The notes under the pieces were generated by a model. The model saw nothing but the letters and a program-made list of their open reading frames with translations. It searched no databases and had not been told where the DNA came from. Positions 1 to 7,231 of a stretch of DNA of 42,681 nucleotides are shown here, piece by piece. The number at the start of each line of letters is the position of its first letter. Positions within the stretch are counted from its first letter, which is position 1. The DNA comes from an uncultured Clostridia bacterium. Its GTDB lineage: Bacteria > Bacillota > Clostridia > Christensenellales > Borkfalkiaceae. A program made the position numbers and the translations under genes. The stretch lies in assembly GCA_944354535.1 (NCBI GenBank), contig CALVPY010000022.1, forward strand, positions 1 through 42,681. The letters run 5' to 3'.

Positions 1-34
1 AACAAGACGAATGCAACCCCTCCCGCTTATTTTT

Positions 35-51
35 TTCGACAAATTTCGACA
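35..51. promoter_or_regulatory. Tandem 0A-box-like repeat pair
   Basis: Two exact copies of TTCGACA (35-41 and 45-51) are spaced 10 bp apart. Read on the minus strand they are TGTCGAA, the published Spo0A recognition heptamer, in the 10-bp tandem spacing seen at known Spo0A targets. The regulated gene is probably off the left edge; a G-rich stretch complementary to 20-27 could be its ribosome site. Whether Spo0A or the Spo0A-like product at 1544 binds is inference. Confidence 0.5.
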
Positions 52-91
52 TTTTTTTCATTCGGACGCATTTGTGCCTGTGATAAGAGCA

Positions 92-126
92 AAAGACCCT
101 GAAAACACGCTGTTTTCAAGGTCTTT
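92..126 (-). terminator. Stem-loop after the GNAT-like gene
   Basis: AAAGACC and TGAAAAC arms pair across an ACGCT-type loop, giving a stem of about 14 bp with one mismatch. On the minus strand the stem is followed by only a short mixed T stretch, so it would be a weak intrinsic terminator for the leftward gene ending at 159. The first 158 bases hold no credible coding region. Confidence 0.5.
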
Positions 127-158
127 CGTCCTATCAAGGGAATGATATTTCGCTTCCG

Positions 159-1271
159 TCAGATCTTTTTCACGAAGCAGCGGCGGCGCTTGTGGAGGAC
201 GTTGTCGAAGTGCTTCCACTGGTTGAGGATGTTGTAGTTCTCCTCGAGGTTCAAATTGGTCTCGCAGTATTTTGCGGTGCCTTCCGTCATCATGCGGCCG
301 ATGGCGTCGATCATCACAAGGCTGACGCCGCGGTAGGCGGGCAGCACGCCGATGAGGGCAAGGTCGATGATCTCGGGCTCTCTGACCGCCTTCAAGACGC
401 GGAAGAGGGTGGGGAGGGTCATCCTGCCGCCCGACTTTTGCAGCGCCTTGGAGATGGAAGGGAAGCACAGCCCGAAGCAGACGGGCCTTTCGTTCTCGTC
501 GAGGATCATCGCGACATAGCGGATGTCGATGATCTGGCGGAAGCTCTTGATGAGCTCCTTTTTCATATTTTCGGTGAAGGGCACGGTGCCGTAGATCTCG
601 GCATACGTCTCGTCGAGGATGCGGAAGAAGTCGTCTTTATAGAGGCGGATGAATTCGTCTGCCGACTTTGTTTCGCTCAGATGCACCTTGTAGCGCTTCA
701 TGATCTTGTCGCGCAGTTCGGGGAGACGCTTGTCGGGCTCTTTGGGAGGATAGAGCTTGTGCTCCACCCAGTCGACATCCTTCTGATACCCTAAATTTTC
801 GATGAGTTTTTGATAGTAGGGATAGTTGTACTGCTCTTCGAAGGTGGAAAGCTCCTCGAAGCCTTCGATGAGCAGGCCTTCGCGCTCGAAATCGGAAAAG
901 CCGAGGGGGCCGACGACTTCCTCCATGCCCTTTGCTTTCGCCCACCCTTCCACGGCAGAAAAGAGGGCGGAGGCGACTTCCTCGTCGTCGATGCTGTCGA
1001 AGCGGGTGAAGCGGACGCGCTTTTGCTGCCATTTCTCGTTGGCGGCTCGCTGCAGAATGCCCGAGATGCGCCCGACGACTTCGCCCTTTCGGTATGCAAG
1101 GAAGTAGACGGCTTCCGACGTCTCGTAGTAGTGATAGTCCTTCCTGAAGAGTTTCATCTCATCCGCATAGAGGGGCGGGACGAAGTAGGGGTTATCCTTA
1201 TAGAGCATGAGGGGGAAATTGACGAACGCGCGCTGCTCTTTGGGGGTTTTGACTTCTCTTATTTCGATCAT
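159..1271 (-). CDS. GNAT-like acyltransferase family protein, about 370 aa
   Basis: This is a cytosolic protein with two stretches resembling GNAT folds. The N-terminal half has 'YFLAYRKGEVVGRISG' near residue 65, a typical GNAT beta-strand pair. The C-terminal half has 'IDLALIGVLPAYRG' near residue 310, which resembles the acetyl-CoA-binding V-x-P-x-x-R-G segment. Proteins of this length are widespread in Clostridia and Bacteroidetes and are usually annotated only as N-acetyltransferases; the substrate is unknown. The ATG at 1271 is preferred because AAAGGATGG lies at a normal distance upstream; an in-frame ATG at 1283 has its G-rich stretch directly against the codon. A consensus promoter at 1303-1331 and a stem-loop at 92-126 suggest a single-gene transcript. 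It is divergent from the Spo0A-like gene across a region with 0A-box-like repeats. Confidence 0.75.
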   Translation of the reverse strand: MIEIREVKTPKEQRAFVNFPLMLYKDNPYFVPPLYADEMKLFRKDYHYYETSEAVYFLAYRKGEVVGRISGILQRAANEKWQQKRVRFTRFDSIDDEEVASALFSAVEGWAKAKGMEEVVGPLGFSDFEREGLLIEGFEELSTFEEQYNYPYYQKLIENLGYQKDVDWVEHKLYPPKEPDKRLPELRDKIMKRYKVHLSETKSADEFIRLYKDDFFRILDETYAEIYGTVPFTENMKKELIKSFRQIIDIRYVAMILDENERPVCFGLCFPSISKALQKSGGRMTLPTLFRVLKAVREPEIIDLALIGVLPAYRGVSLVMIDAIGRMMTEGTAKYCETNLNLEENYNILNQWKHFDNVLHKRRRCFVKKI

Positions 1272-1302
1272 ATCCTCTTCCATCCTTTGTTTACTTGCTG
1301 AA

Positions 1303-1331
1303 ATTATACGTCTTTCGCCGAAAAATGTCAA
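1303..1331 (-). promoter_or_regulatory. Consensus promoter for the GNAT-like gene
   Basis: On the minus strand TTGACA (1326-1331) and TATAAT (1303-1308) are separated by exactly 17 bp, a perfect housekeeping-sigma promoter. Transcription should start near 1296, leaving a leader of about 25 nt. Confidence 0.85.
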
Positions 1332-1407
1332 GAAAATCGGCCGTTCGGGTGCGGTGGAGGCGGTTAGGGACGGATGATGACGACGGGTGGAAAAAGAAAT
1401 CTTGAAA

Positions 1408-1444
1408 TTCGACAAATATCGACAAAAATACCATAAATTCGACA
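1408..1444. promoter_or_regulatory. Three phased 0A-box-like sites
   Basis: TTCGACA at 1408-1414, ATCGACA (one mismatch) at 1418-1424 and TTCGACA at 1438-1444 begin 10 and 20 bp apart, so all lie on the same helical face. TGTCGAA on the minus strand is the Spo0A box. The group lies between divergent promoters, about 30 bp upstream of the -35 of the Spo0A-like gene and about 80 bp upstream of the -35 of the GNAT-like gene, and could regulate both. Confidence 0.55.
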
Positions 1445-1475
1445 AGGATTGAGCAGATGTTTTTGCAAAAAATAC

Positions 1476-1504
1476 TTTACAATCAATAGCGGATATTTTA
1501 TAAT
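1476..1504 (+). promoter_or_regulatory. Promoter of the Spo0A-like gene
   Basis: TTTACA (1476-1481) and TATAAT (1499-1504) are separated by 17 bp. The expected start near 1511 gives a leader of about 33 nt that contains the AGGAGG ribosome site. Confidence 0.8.
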
Positions 1505-1543
1505 TTTAATCACAATAACAATTTCAGGAGGTAATGGAAAATT

Positions 1544-1825
1544 ATGGACATGACGGAACGGGAAAAATTTTCCGGACGTCTCTTTGCGCTCGGCTTGAAG
1601 CCGCACCTGAAGGGATACGCATACCTTCTTGCGGGAGCAGAGCGGTATGCTGCATCCGGCACTCTTCCGACGGAAGCAGAGTTGGCTGCGGCGTGCGGAG
1701 TTGCTCAGGATCATTTGGTGCGCGCGCTTGATATGTGCGCCGTCCTTGCTGAGTACCGCACGGGCAGGCACTTCGAAAACGGCAGAACTTTGCTTCGTGC
1801 AGTTGCTGCGGCGGAGGAAAGGTAA
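1544..1825 (+). CDS. Stand-alone Spo0A C-terminal-domain-like protein, 93 aa
   Basis: Residues 11-70 resemble the DNA-binding domain of the sporulation regulator Spo0A. 'GLKPHLKGYAYLLAGA' matches the hallmark G-x-x-x-H-x-K-G-Y-x-Y-L-x-x-A helix of Spo0A, and 'TEAELAAACGVAQDHLVRAL' corresponds to the region with the recognition helix. There is no receiver domain, so it cannot be switched by phosphorelay as Spo0A is. The recognition-helix arginines of Spo0A are only partly kept, so DNA specificity may differ. AGGAGG at 1526-1531 lies 12 bases before the ATG; other upstream ATGs are out of frame. A strong promoter precedes it, two hairpins follow it, and 0A-box-like repeats lie upstream. A role as a small regulator or Spo0A competitor is inference. 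Confidence 0.7.
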   Translation: MDMTEREKFSGRLFALGLKPHLKGYAYLLAGAERYAASGTLPTEAELAAACGVAQDHLVRALDMCAVLAEYRTGRHFENGRTLLRAVAAAEER

Positions 1826-1845
1826 AAACGGGAGAAAACAAAAGG

Positions 1846-1875
1846 GCGCGCGCCGCAGATCTCTGCGGCGCGCGC
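1846..1875 (+). terminator. 13-bp GC-rich hairpin
   Basis: A perfect 13-bp stem (1846-1858 with 1863-1875) closes an ATCT loop just after the Spo0A-like gene. No T-run follows, so it probably works with the next hairpin or protects the mRNA 3' end. Confidence 0.6.
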
Positions 1876-1882
1876 GTCGTAT

Positions 1883-1908
1883 AAAAAGCGCCGCTCGCGG
1901 CGCTTTTT
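1883..1908. terminator. Bidirectional intrinsic terminator
   Basis: AAAAAGCGCCG pairs with CGGCGCTTTTT around a CTCG loop. The A-run on one side and T-run on the other make it work in both directions, ending the rightward 93-aa gene and the leftward met operon. Confidence 0.9.
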
Positions 1909-1930
1909 GATAAAGTTCACGGTATTTCGC

Positions 1931-2833
1931 TCAATCGAAGCGGTAGGGCGTCGTCTGATAGACGAAGTTGAGCCAATTGTTGTAGAAGAGGTTGGCGGTC
2001 GACGACCAGTTCATCTTGATGCCGCCCGCATCGTTGAAGTAGTTGAAGGGTTTTTCGATGGGCAGCCCCTTTTTGAGGTCGCGCTCGTATTCCTTTTCCA
2101 GCGTGTCGCGGTCGTATTCCATGTGCCCGAGGACGAACACTTCGGAATGATCCAAATTGGAGACGATCGCGGCGCCCGCCCTGTGAGAGGCTGCAAGCAC
2201 TTTGAGGCGGGGTTCTCTTCTTAAATCGCTCTCGCGCACGGTGGAGTGGCGGGAGTGGCAGACGTGGAACTCATCCGAAATGCCGCGCATGAGGGGATCG
2301 GGATCGGCGGTCTGTTCCTTGCGGTGGGTGAACACGCCGAAGAGCTTGCGGGGGAGCGGATATTTGGGGATGCCGTAGAAGTAGTTGAGCGCCGCCATCG
2401 CCCCCCAGCAGATGAAAATGGTGGAGGTGACGTGCGTGCGGGTGAAGTCGAAGAGCTTGGTAAGCTCGTCCCAATAGGCGACGTCTTTGAATTCCATGTC
2501 CTCGACGGGTGCGCCCGTGACGATCATGCCGTCGAAGTGTCTCTCCTTCACGCGCTCGAAGGGCTGATAGAAGCGTTCGAGGTATTCCGCCTCGGTATTT
2601 TTGGAGCGGTAGCTCTCCGTGTGGATGAGGGTGATGTTCACCTGCAGCGGGGAGTTGGAAAGAAGGCGCATGAACTGCGTTTCCGTCTCCTTTTTGGTGG
2701 GCATCAGGTTGAGGATCGCGATCTCGATGGGGCGGATGTCCTGCGAGGTGGCGCGCTCCTTGTCCATCACGAAGATGCGCTCGCCCTGCAATACCGAATA
2801 GGCGGGGATGTTGCGGTCGATGACGATGGGCAT
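1931..2833 (-). CDS. metA: Homoserine O-acyltransferase (acetyltransferase type)
   Basis: MetA acylates L-homoserine in the cytosol, the first committed step of methionine synthesis. The 300-residue length is typical. The catalytic Cys142 lies in 'FICWGA', with His237 and Glu239 in 'LGHMEYD'. Residue 111 is Glu ('GAPVEDMEF'); published work on Bacillus cereus MetA links Glu at this position to acetyl-CoA use and Gly to succinyl-CoA, so acetylation is predicted despite the usual succinyltransferase label. This fits the neighbouring metY, whose product uses O-acetylhomoserine. The ATG is preceded by GAGG seven bases upstream, inside the end of metY, with only 2 nt between the genes. No S-box or T-box leader is visible directly upstream of metA or metY. 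Confidence 0.95.
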   Translation of the reverse strand: MPIVIDRNIPAYSVLQGERIFVMDKERATSQDIRPIEIAILNLMPTKKETETQFMRLLSNSPLQVNITLIHTESYRSKNTEAEYLERFYQPFERVKERHFDGMIVTGAPVEDMEFKDVAYWDELTKLFDFTRTHVTSTIFICWGAMAALNYFYGIPKYPLPRKLFGVFTHRKEQTADPDPLMRGISDEFHVCHSRHSTVRESDLRREPRLKVLAASHRAGAAIVSNLDHSEVFVLGHMEYDRDTLEKEYERDLKKGLPIEKPFNYFNDAGGIKMNWSSTANLFYNNWLNFVYQTTPYRFD

Positions 2834-2835
2834 AT

Positions 2836-4107
2836 TCAGACCTCGGCGAGCGCCTGCTTCAGGTCGGCGATGATGTCGTCTGGGTTCTCGATGCCGACGG
2901 AGAGACGGACGAGGTTCGCGGGGATGCCCGCCTTTTTGAGGTCTTCGTCCGAGAGCTGGCGGTGCGTCGTCGAAGCGGGGTGCAGCACGCAGCTCCTCAC
3001 GTCGGCGACGTGCGTCTCCTGCGTGATGAGCTTCAAATGCTCCATGAAGCGGGCGCAGTCGTGCGCGTCGCCTTTAATGCCGAAGCTCATCATGCCGCCC
3101 GTACCCATGGGCAGATACTTTTGGGCGAGGGCGTGATAGCGGTCGTGCTCCAGAGAGGGATGGCGCACCCACTCGATCTTGGGATGGCTGTTGAGGAAGG
3201 CGGCGACCTTCTTTGCGTTGGAGCAGTGACGCTCCATGCGGAGGGCGAGCGTGTCGCAGCCGAGATAGGTCAGAAATGCGTTCTGCGGGCTCATGATGGC
3301 GCCCGTATCGCGGATCATCTGCGCGCGGCACTTGGTGCCGAAGGGGACTTTCTCGTCCGCATACACGAGGCCGTGATAGCTCTCGTCGGGCGTGTTGAAG
3401 TCGGGATAGCGTGCATTGCCCTTGTAGTCGAAGTTGGCGATATCCACGATCATGCCGCCGAGCGCCGCAGCATGCCCGTCGATATACTTGCTCGTGGAGT
3501 GGATGACGATGTTGGCGCCGAGCTCGCCCGGGCGGCAGAGGATGGGCGTCGCGAGCGTGTTGTCGACGATGAATAAAAGCTTGTTCTCTTTGGCGATGGA
3601 GGAGAGCTTTTCAAAATCGAGCACGGCAACGACGGGGTTTGCGACTGTCTCCGCGTAGAGAAATCTCGTCTTGTCGTCGATAAGGGAGGCGATCTTTTCT
3701 TTGGGGTCGTCGACGTCGAACATCCTGCACTCGACGCCGAGCTTGGGGAGCGTCGTGCCGAAGAGGTTGAAGGTGCCGCCGTACACTTCGCTCGCACAGA
3801 CGATGTTGTCGCCCGCGCGGCAGAGCGTCATTGCGGTCAGTAAGATCGCAGACATCCCCGAAGCGCAGCCGATGCCGTACGCGCCCCCTTCGAGTGCCGC
3901 AACGCGCTTTTCGAGCGCTTCGACGGTGGGGTTTGCAAGGCGGGTGTAGAAGAAGCCCTCCGCCTTGAGGTCGAACAAATCCGCCATCTGCTGCGTGTCG
4001 CCGTAGAAGAAGGTCGTGCTCTGGCAGATCTGCGGGATGCGGCTCTCGCCCGTCTTGGGGGTATAGCCCGCCTGAACGCAGAGGGTGTCGCGCTGTAAAT
4101 TGCTCAT
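2836..4107 (-). CDS. metY: O-acetylhomoserine aminocarboxypropyltransferase (sulfhydrylase)
   Basis: This PLP enzyme of the Cys/Met metabolism family converts O-acetylhomoserine plus sulfide to homocysteine. The length (423 aa) and sequence fit MetY rather than the shorter MetB/MetC. The glycine-rich cofactor segment is 'GCASGMSAILLTAM' (about 80-93), 'IVDNTLATP' carries the PLP-nitrogen aspartate near residue 182, and the Schiff-base lysine is Lys207 in 'HSTSKYIDGH'. Two adjacent ATGs exist at 4110 and 4107; the GAGGTGAT ribosome site gives better spacing to 4107. It follows smpB by about 30 nt and precedes metA by 2 nt, so the last two genes of the operon carry out consecutive steps from homoserine to homocysteine. 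Confidence 0.95.
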   Translation of the reverse strand: MSNLQRDTLCVQAGYTPKTGESRIPQICQSTTFFYGDTQQMADLFDLKAEGFFYTRLANPTVEALEKRVAALEGGAYGIGCASGMSAILLTAMTLCRAGDNIVCASEVYGGTFNLFGTTLPKLGVECRMFDVDDPKEKIASLIDDKTRFLYAETVANPVVAVLDFEKLSSIAKENKLLFIVDNTLATPILCRPGELGANIVIHSTSKYIDGHAAALGGMIVDIANFDYKGNARYPDFNTPDESYHGLVYADEKVPFGTKCRAQMIRDTGAIMSPQNAFLTYLGCDTLALRMERHCSNAKKVAAFLNSHPKIEWVRHPSLEHDRYHALAQKYLPMGTGGMMSFGIKGDAHDCARFMEHLKLITQETHVADVRSCVLHPASTTHRQLSDEDLKKAGIPANLVRLSVGIENPDDIIADLKQALAEV

Positions 4108-4139
4108 CATGTATCACCTCGCAATGGTATTTCCGAAAG

Positions 4140-4592
4140 TTAGGACATATATTCTTTGGCTTCGCGGTCGGCGGCGCGCTTTTGATCGCGCTCGGCGATG
4201 GAACGCTTCTTGTCGTAGGTATGTTTACCGCGGCAGAGGGCGATCTCGACTTTGACGAGCGCGTCCTTGAAATAGACTTTGAGCGGCACGAGCGTATAGC
4301 CAGACTTATTGACTTTGCCCGCGATCTTGGCGATCTCGATGCGGTGCAGAAGGAGCTTCCGATCCTTCCTGCTGTCGCGCGTCGAGAAGGCGCCGCTCTT
4401 ATCGTAGAGGGCGATGTGCATGTTTTTGAGGAACACTTCGCCGCGCTCGACGAGGCAGAAACTTTCCGAAAGGGAGGCTTTGCCGAGGCGCAGCGATTTG
4501 ACTTCCGCGCCTTCGAGCACGATGCCCGCCTCGAACTTTTCCTCGATGAAGTATTCAAAGGAAGCTGATTTGTTGACGGCTACGATCTTCAT
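4140..4592 (-). CDS. smpB: SsrA-binding protein SmpB
   Basis: SmpB partners tmRNA in rescuing ribosomes stalled on broken messages. The 150 residues show the family start 'KIVAVNKSASFEYFIEEKFEAG', here only noted by position (2-23), the central 'GAEVKSLRLGKASL' near residue 30, and a basic C-terminal tail ending 'REAKEYMS' that would insert in the mRNA channel. The ATG at 4592 is chosen because GAGGGA lies six bases upstream; a GTG at 4604 would add four residues. It starts 8 nt after the rnr stop. secG-rnr-smpB is a conserved Firmicute order. Confidence 0.96.
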   Translation of the reverse strand: MKIVAVNKSASFEYFIEEKFEAGIVLEGAEVKSLRLGKASLSESFCLVERGEVFLKNMHIALYDKSGAFSTRDSRKDRKLLLHRIEIAKIAGKVNKSGYTLVPLKVYFKDALVKVEIALCRGKHTYDKKRSIAERDQKRAADREAKEYMS

Positions 4593-4600
4593 CTTTTCCC

Positions 4601-6697
4601 TCACGCCTTGTCGAGTTTCGTAAGGAGCCTGAACTGCGTCCTGCGCATGCCCCAGTCGACGCCCGCCACCTGCACGAGCAGCCGCTCGCCGAGGCGGAAG
4701 CTCTGGCGGGTGCCGCGCAGCTGAAAGCGCTCTTCGATAAATTCATAATAATCGTCGGGAAGGGTCTCGACGGGCAAAAAGCCTTCGATGGTGTTGTCGA
4801 GTTCTGCAAACAGCCCGAAGGAAGTGACGCCCGAGACGGTCGCTTCGAACGTTTCGCCGATCTTGTCCTGCATGTAGGCAACGGTGTAGAGGGCGTCGAC
4901 GTCGCGTTCGGCGTCTGTGGCGTTTTTTTCGCATTCGGAGGAGCGGTACGCCGCCTCGACGACAAAGTTTTTATACTTTTCCTTGGTCTCTTCGGGGCGG
5001 GAGAGGCTCTCCTTGATGATGCGGTGGATGCACAGGTCGGGATAGCGGCGGATGGGGGAGGTGAAGTGGCAGTAGCATTCGGAAGCGAGCCCGAAGTGGC
5101 CCACGTTCTCCGCCGAGTACTTCGCCTTCATCATCGAGCGCAGCATCACGCGGTTGACGAGGGGATAGAGCGCGTTTCCTTCGAGGGAGCGTAAAAGCTC
5201 CTGATAGTCGAAGGGGGTGACCTTTGCGGGGTTGAACTTCACGTTGACGCCCGCTTCGGAGAGGAACTTTACAAAGTCCTTCGCCTTCTCTTCGGAAGGG
5301 CTCTCGTGCACGCGGTAGACAAAGGGCATCTTCTTTTCCGTCATGAGCGTGGCGACCGTCTCGTTGGCGAGCACCATGAACTGTTCGATGAGCTCGTGCG
5401 AGATGGTGCGCTCGTATTCGGGGATGACGATCTTGCCGTCCACATACAGAATTTTCGCCTCTTTGAGGTCCATCGCGACGCCGCCCTTTGCAGAGCGCGC
5501 GTCCTTCAGAATTTTCGTAAGGCGCACCGCCGTGTCGATCATCCCGACGAGGTCGGGGTATTTTTTCACCGTCTCCTCGTCGCGCTCATAGAGCTTGGTG
5601 ACTTCGGTGTACGTCATGCGGTGGCGGGAGCGGATGACGGAGGGGGCGATGCGGCCCTTTATCACCTTGCCGCTCTTATCCACTTGCATGAGGCAGGAGA
5701 GGGTGAGCCGTTCCACGCCCTCGTTGAGGGAGCAGATGCCGTTGGAGAGGGCGGGCGGCAGCATGGGCAGCACGCGGTCGGGGAAGTAGACGCTCGTCCC
5801 GCGTTTGAACGCTTCTTTGTCGAGGACGCCGTTTCTCGTCACATAGTGCGTCACGTCCGCGATATGCACGCCGAGCGAAAAGACGCCGTCTTTTTCGGCG
5901 ACGGAGATGGCGTCGTCGATGTCGCGCGTGTCCTCGCCGTCGATGGTGATGATGAGCTCCCCGCGAAGATCGAGGCGGCTCCTTAGATCCTTCTCGTCGA
6001 AGAAGCGGTTTTCCTGTTTTTTGGCTTCTTCGAGGACGTCTTCGGGGAAAGTTTCATAGAGATGATGGGCGCGGATGAGGGAGAGCTCTTCCGCGAAGAA
6101 GTCGCCCTTTTCGCCGAGCACTTCCTTGATCTCGCCCACGGGCGTATTGTCGGGGCGGAAGGAGACGATCTTTGCGACCGCCTTGCTCTCCGGCGGGCAG
6201 TTGTTGGTCTTGCCGGGAAGGATGAGGACGTCGCGTGTGTATTTCCGTTCATCGGGATGCAGATAGCCGATCTTCCCTTCGCGGCGGAAGGTGCCGACGA
6301 GCTCCGTGTATCCGCGCGAAAGGACGGCCAAAATTTCCCCCTCGTCGTCCGAGCGGCCGCGCACGGGGATCACAAGCACCGTGTCGCCGTGGAGGGCGTT
6401 CTTGACGGCGCGGCGGGGGATGAAGAGATCGGGCGAGCCGTCTTCGGGGATGACAAACCCGAAGCCGCGCTCATTGCCCGAGAACGTGCCTTTCTTCGCG
6501 CCGAACTGTTGGGCGGTGCCGTAGCGGGAACGGCTGTCCGAAAGGAGTTCCCCTTCGCGGACGAGGGCGCGCAGAATGTCGCGAAGCCCTAAGCTCTCCT
6601 TTCTTCCGAGCTTTAAGCACTTTGCGATCTCTTCGTCGGTGAAAAGGGCGAAGGTGCCGTCCTTGATTTTTTGTAAGACAGATTGTTTTGCGTTCAA
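4601..6697 (-). CDS. rnr: Ribonuclease R (3'-5' exoribonuclease)
   Basis: RNase R degrades structured RNA and acts with tmRNA-SmpB on defective messages. At 698 aa it has the family order: winged-helix N-terminus, two cold-shock OB folds (about 75-220), RNB catalytic domain with 'GEDTRDIDDAIS' near residues 251-262 supplying the metal-binding aspartates, and a C-terminal S1 domain ('VTSFGLFAEL', about 640). A longer reading frame runs upstream into secG, but the likely start is TTG at 6697, giving 'LNAKQSVLQKIKDG', with GAGGTCA five bases before it. No ATG exists at a sensible place. It is the second gene of the secG operon and is separated from secG by a stem-loop that could attenuate expression. 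Confidence 0.93.
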   Translation of the reverse strand: MNAKQSVLQKIKDGTFALFTDEEIAKCLKLGRKESLGLRDILRALVREGELLSDSRSRYGTAQQFGAKKGTFSGNERGFGFVIPEDGSPDLFIPRRAVKNALHGDTVLVIPVRGRSDDEGEILAVLSRGYTELVGTFRREGKIGYLHPDERKYTRDVLILPGKTNNCPPESKAVAKIVSFRPDNTPVGEIKEVLGEKGDFFAEELSLIRAHHLYETFPEDVLEEAKKQENRFFDEKDLRSRLDLRGELIITIDGEDTRDIDDAISVAEKDGVFSLGVHIADVTHYVTRNGVLDKEAFKRGTSVYFPDRVLPMLPPALSNGICSLNEGVERLTLSCLMQVDKSGKVIKGRIAPSVIRSRHRMTYTEVTKLYERDEETVKKYPDLVGMIDTAVRLTKILKDARSAKGGVAMDLKEAKILYVDGKIVIPEYERTISHELIEQFMVLANETVATLMTEKKMPFVYRVHESPSEEKAKDFVKFLSEAGVNVKFNPAKVTPFDYQELLRSLEGNALYPLVNRVMLRSMMKAKYSAENVGHFGLASECYCHFTSPIRRYPDLCIHRIIKESLSRPEETKEKYKNFVVEAAYRSSECEKNATDAERDVDALYTVAYMQDKIGETFEATVSGVTSFGLFAELDNTIEGFLPVETLPDDYYEFIEERFQLRGTRQSFRLGERLLVQVAGVDWGMRRTQFRLLTKLDKA

Positions 6698-6726
6698 AAG
6701 TGACCTCGAAAAGTGCGAGAGGAACA

Positions 6727-6755
6727 AAACGGGGCAGCCGAAGCCGCCCCCGTTT
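6727..6755 (-). terminator. UUCG-capped stem-loop between secG and rnr
   Basis: On the minus strand a GC-rich stem with one mismatch and a bulge is capped by C-UUCG-G, an exceptionally stable RNA tetraloop, and is followed by TTTTGTTCC. It lies between the secG stop and the rnr ribosome site and may act as a partial terminator or a secG mRNA 3' stabiliser. Confidence 0.7.
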
Positions 6756-6770
6756 GGTTCGAGTTGTCTT

Positions 6771-7094
6771 TTACGCAGTCCAGATCGCGTCGATCTGCAG
6801 GATGAAGAAGACGACTGCGAGTACTGCCAGAACAACGAGGCAGATGATCGTCCAACGCTTCAGAACTTCTTCCGTCGACTTTCCTTTGTTCTTGCCGAAG
6901 AAGGTCTCGCTCGAGCCGCCGAGGGCGTCGATACCCTGCGAATTGCCGGGCTGAAGGAGGACGAGGACGATCGCGGCGAGGGCCGCCACGAACATGAGGA
7001 TGATGAAGACCGCGCTGATGGTGACATACGTATTGTATGCCGCATCCGAACTTGCAGGCGCAAGCAGATTGATGAGATAGCTCAGATAATTCAT
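6771..7094 (-). CDS. secG: Preprotein translocase subunit SecG
   Basis: SecG is the small auxiliary membrane subunit of the SecYEG channel. The 107-residue protein has two hydrophobic helices (about residues 25-46 and 82-102) separated by the cytoplasmic loop 'LLQPGNSQGIDALGGSSETF', the signature of the family. The extracytoplasmic N-terminus is somewhat long. The ATG follows GGAAGGA at nine bases. A promoter at 7129-7157 starts the operon that continues into rnr, smpB, metY and metA. Confidence 0.95.
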   Translation of the reverse strand: MNYLSYLINLLAPASSDAAYNTYVTISAVFIILMFVAALAAIVLVLLQPGNSQGIDALGGSSETFFGKNKGKSTEEVLKRWTIICLVVLAVLAVVFFILQIDAIWTA

Positions 7095-7128
7095 ACGGTG
7101 ATTTCCTTCCGATGCATAGTCACGAGCA

Positions 7129-7157
7129 AGTATAGCATATCGCGCTCAAAAACACAA
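7129..7157 (-). promoter_or_regulatory. Promoter of the secG-rnr-smpB-metYA operon
   Basis: On the minus strand TTGTGT (7152-7157) and TATACT (7129-7134) are separated by 17 bp. The expected start near 7122 leaves a leader of about 28 nt. Confidence 0.75.
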
Positions 7158-7187
7158 CTTTTTTTCGCACGCTTTCCCCGATTTCAC

Positions 7188-7218
7188 AAAAAAATTCCCT
7201 CCCGCGGCGGGGAGGGAA
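7188..7218 (-). terminator. Intrinsic terminator of the lipoprotein gene
   Basis: On the minus strand TTCCCTCCC (complement of 7210-7218) pairs with GGGAGGGAA and is followed by seven T. It lies just after the stop codon at 7232. Confidence 0.95.
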
Positions 7219-7231
7219 GGAGGAACAGGGT

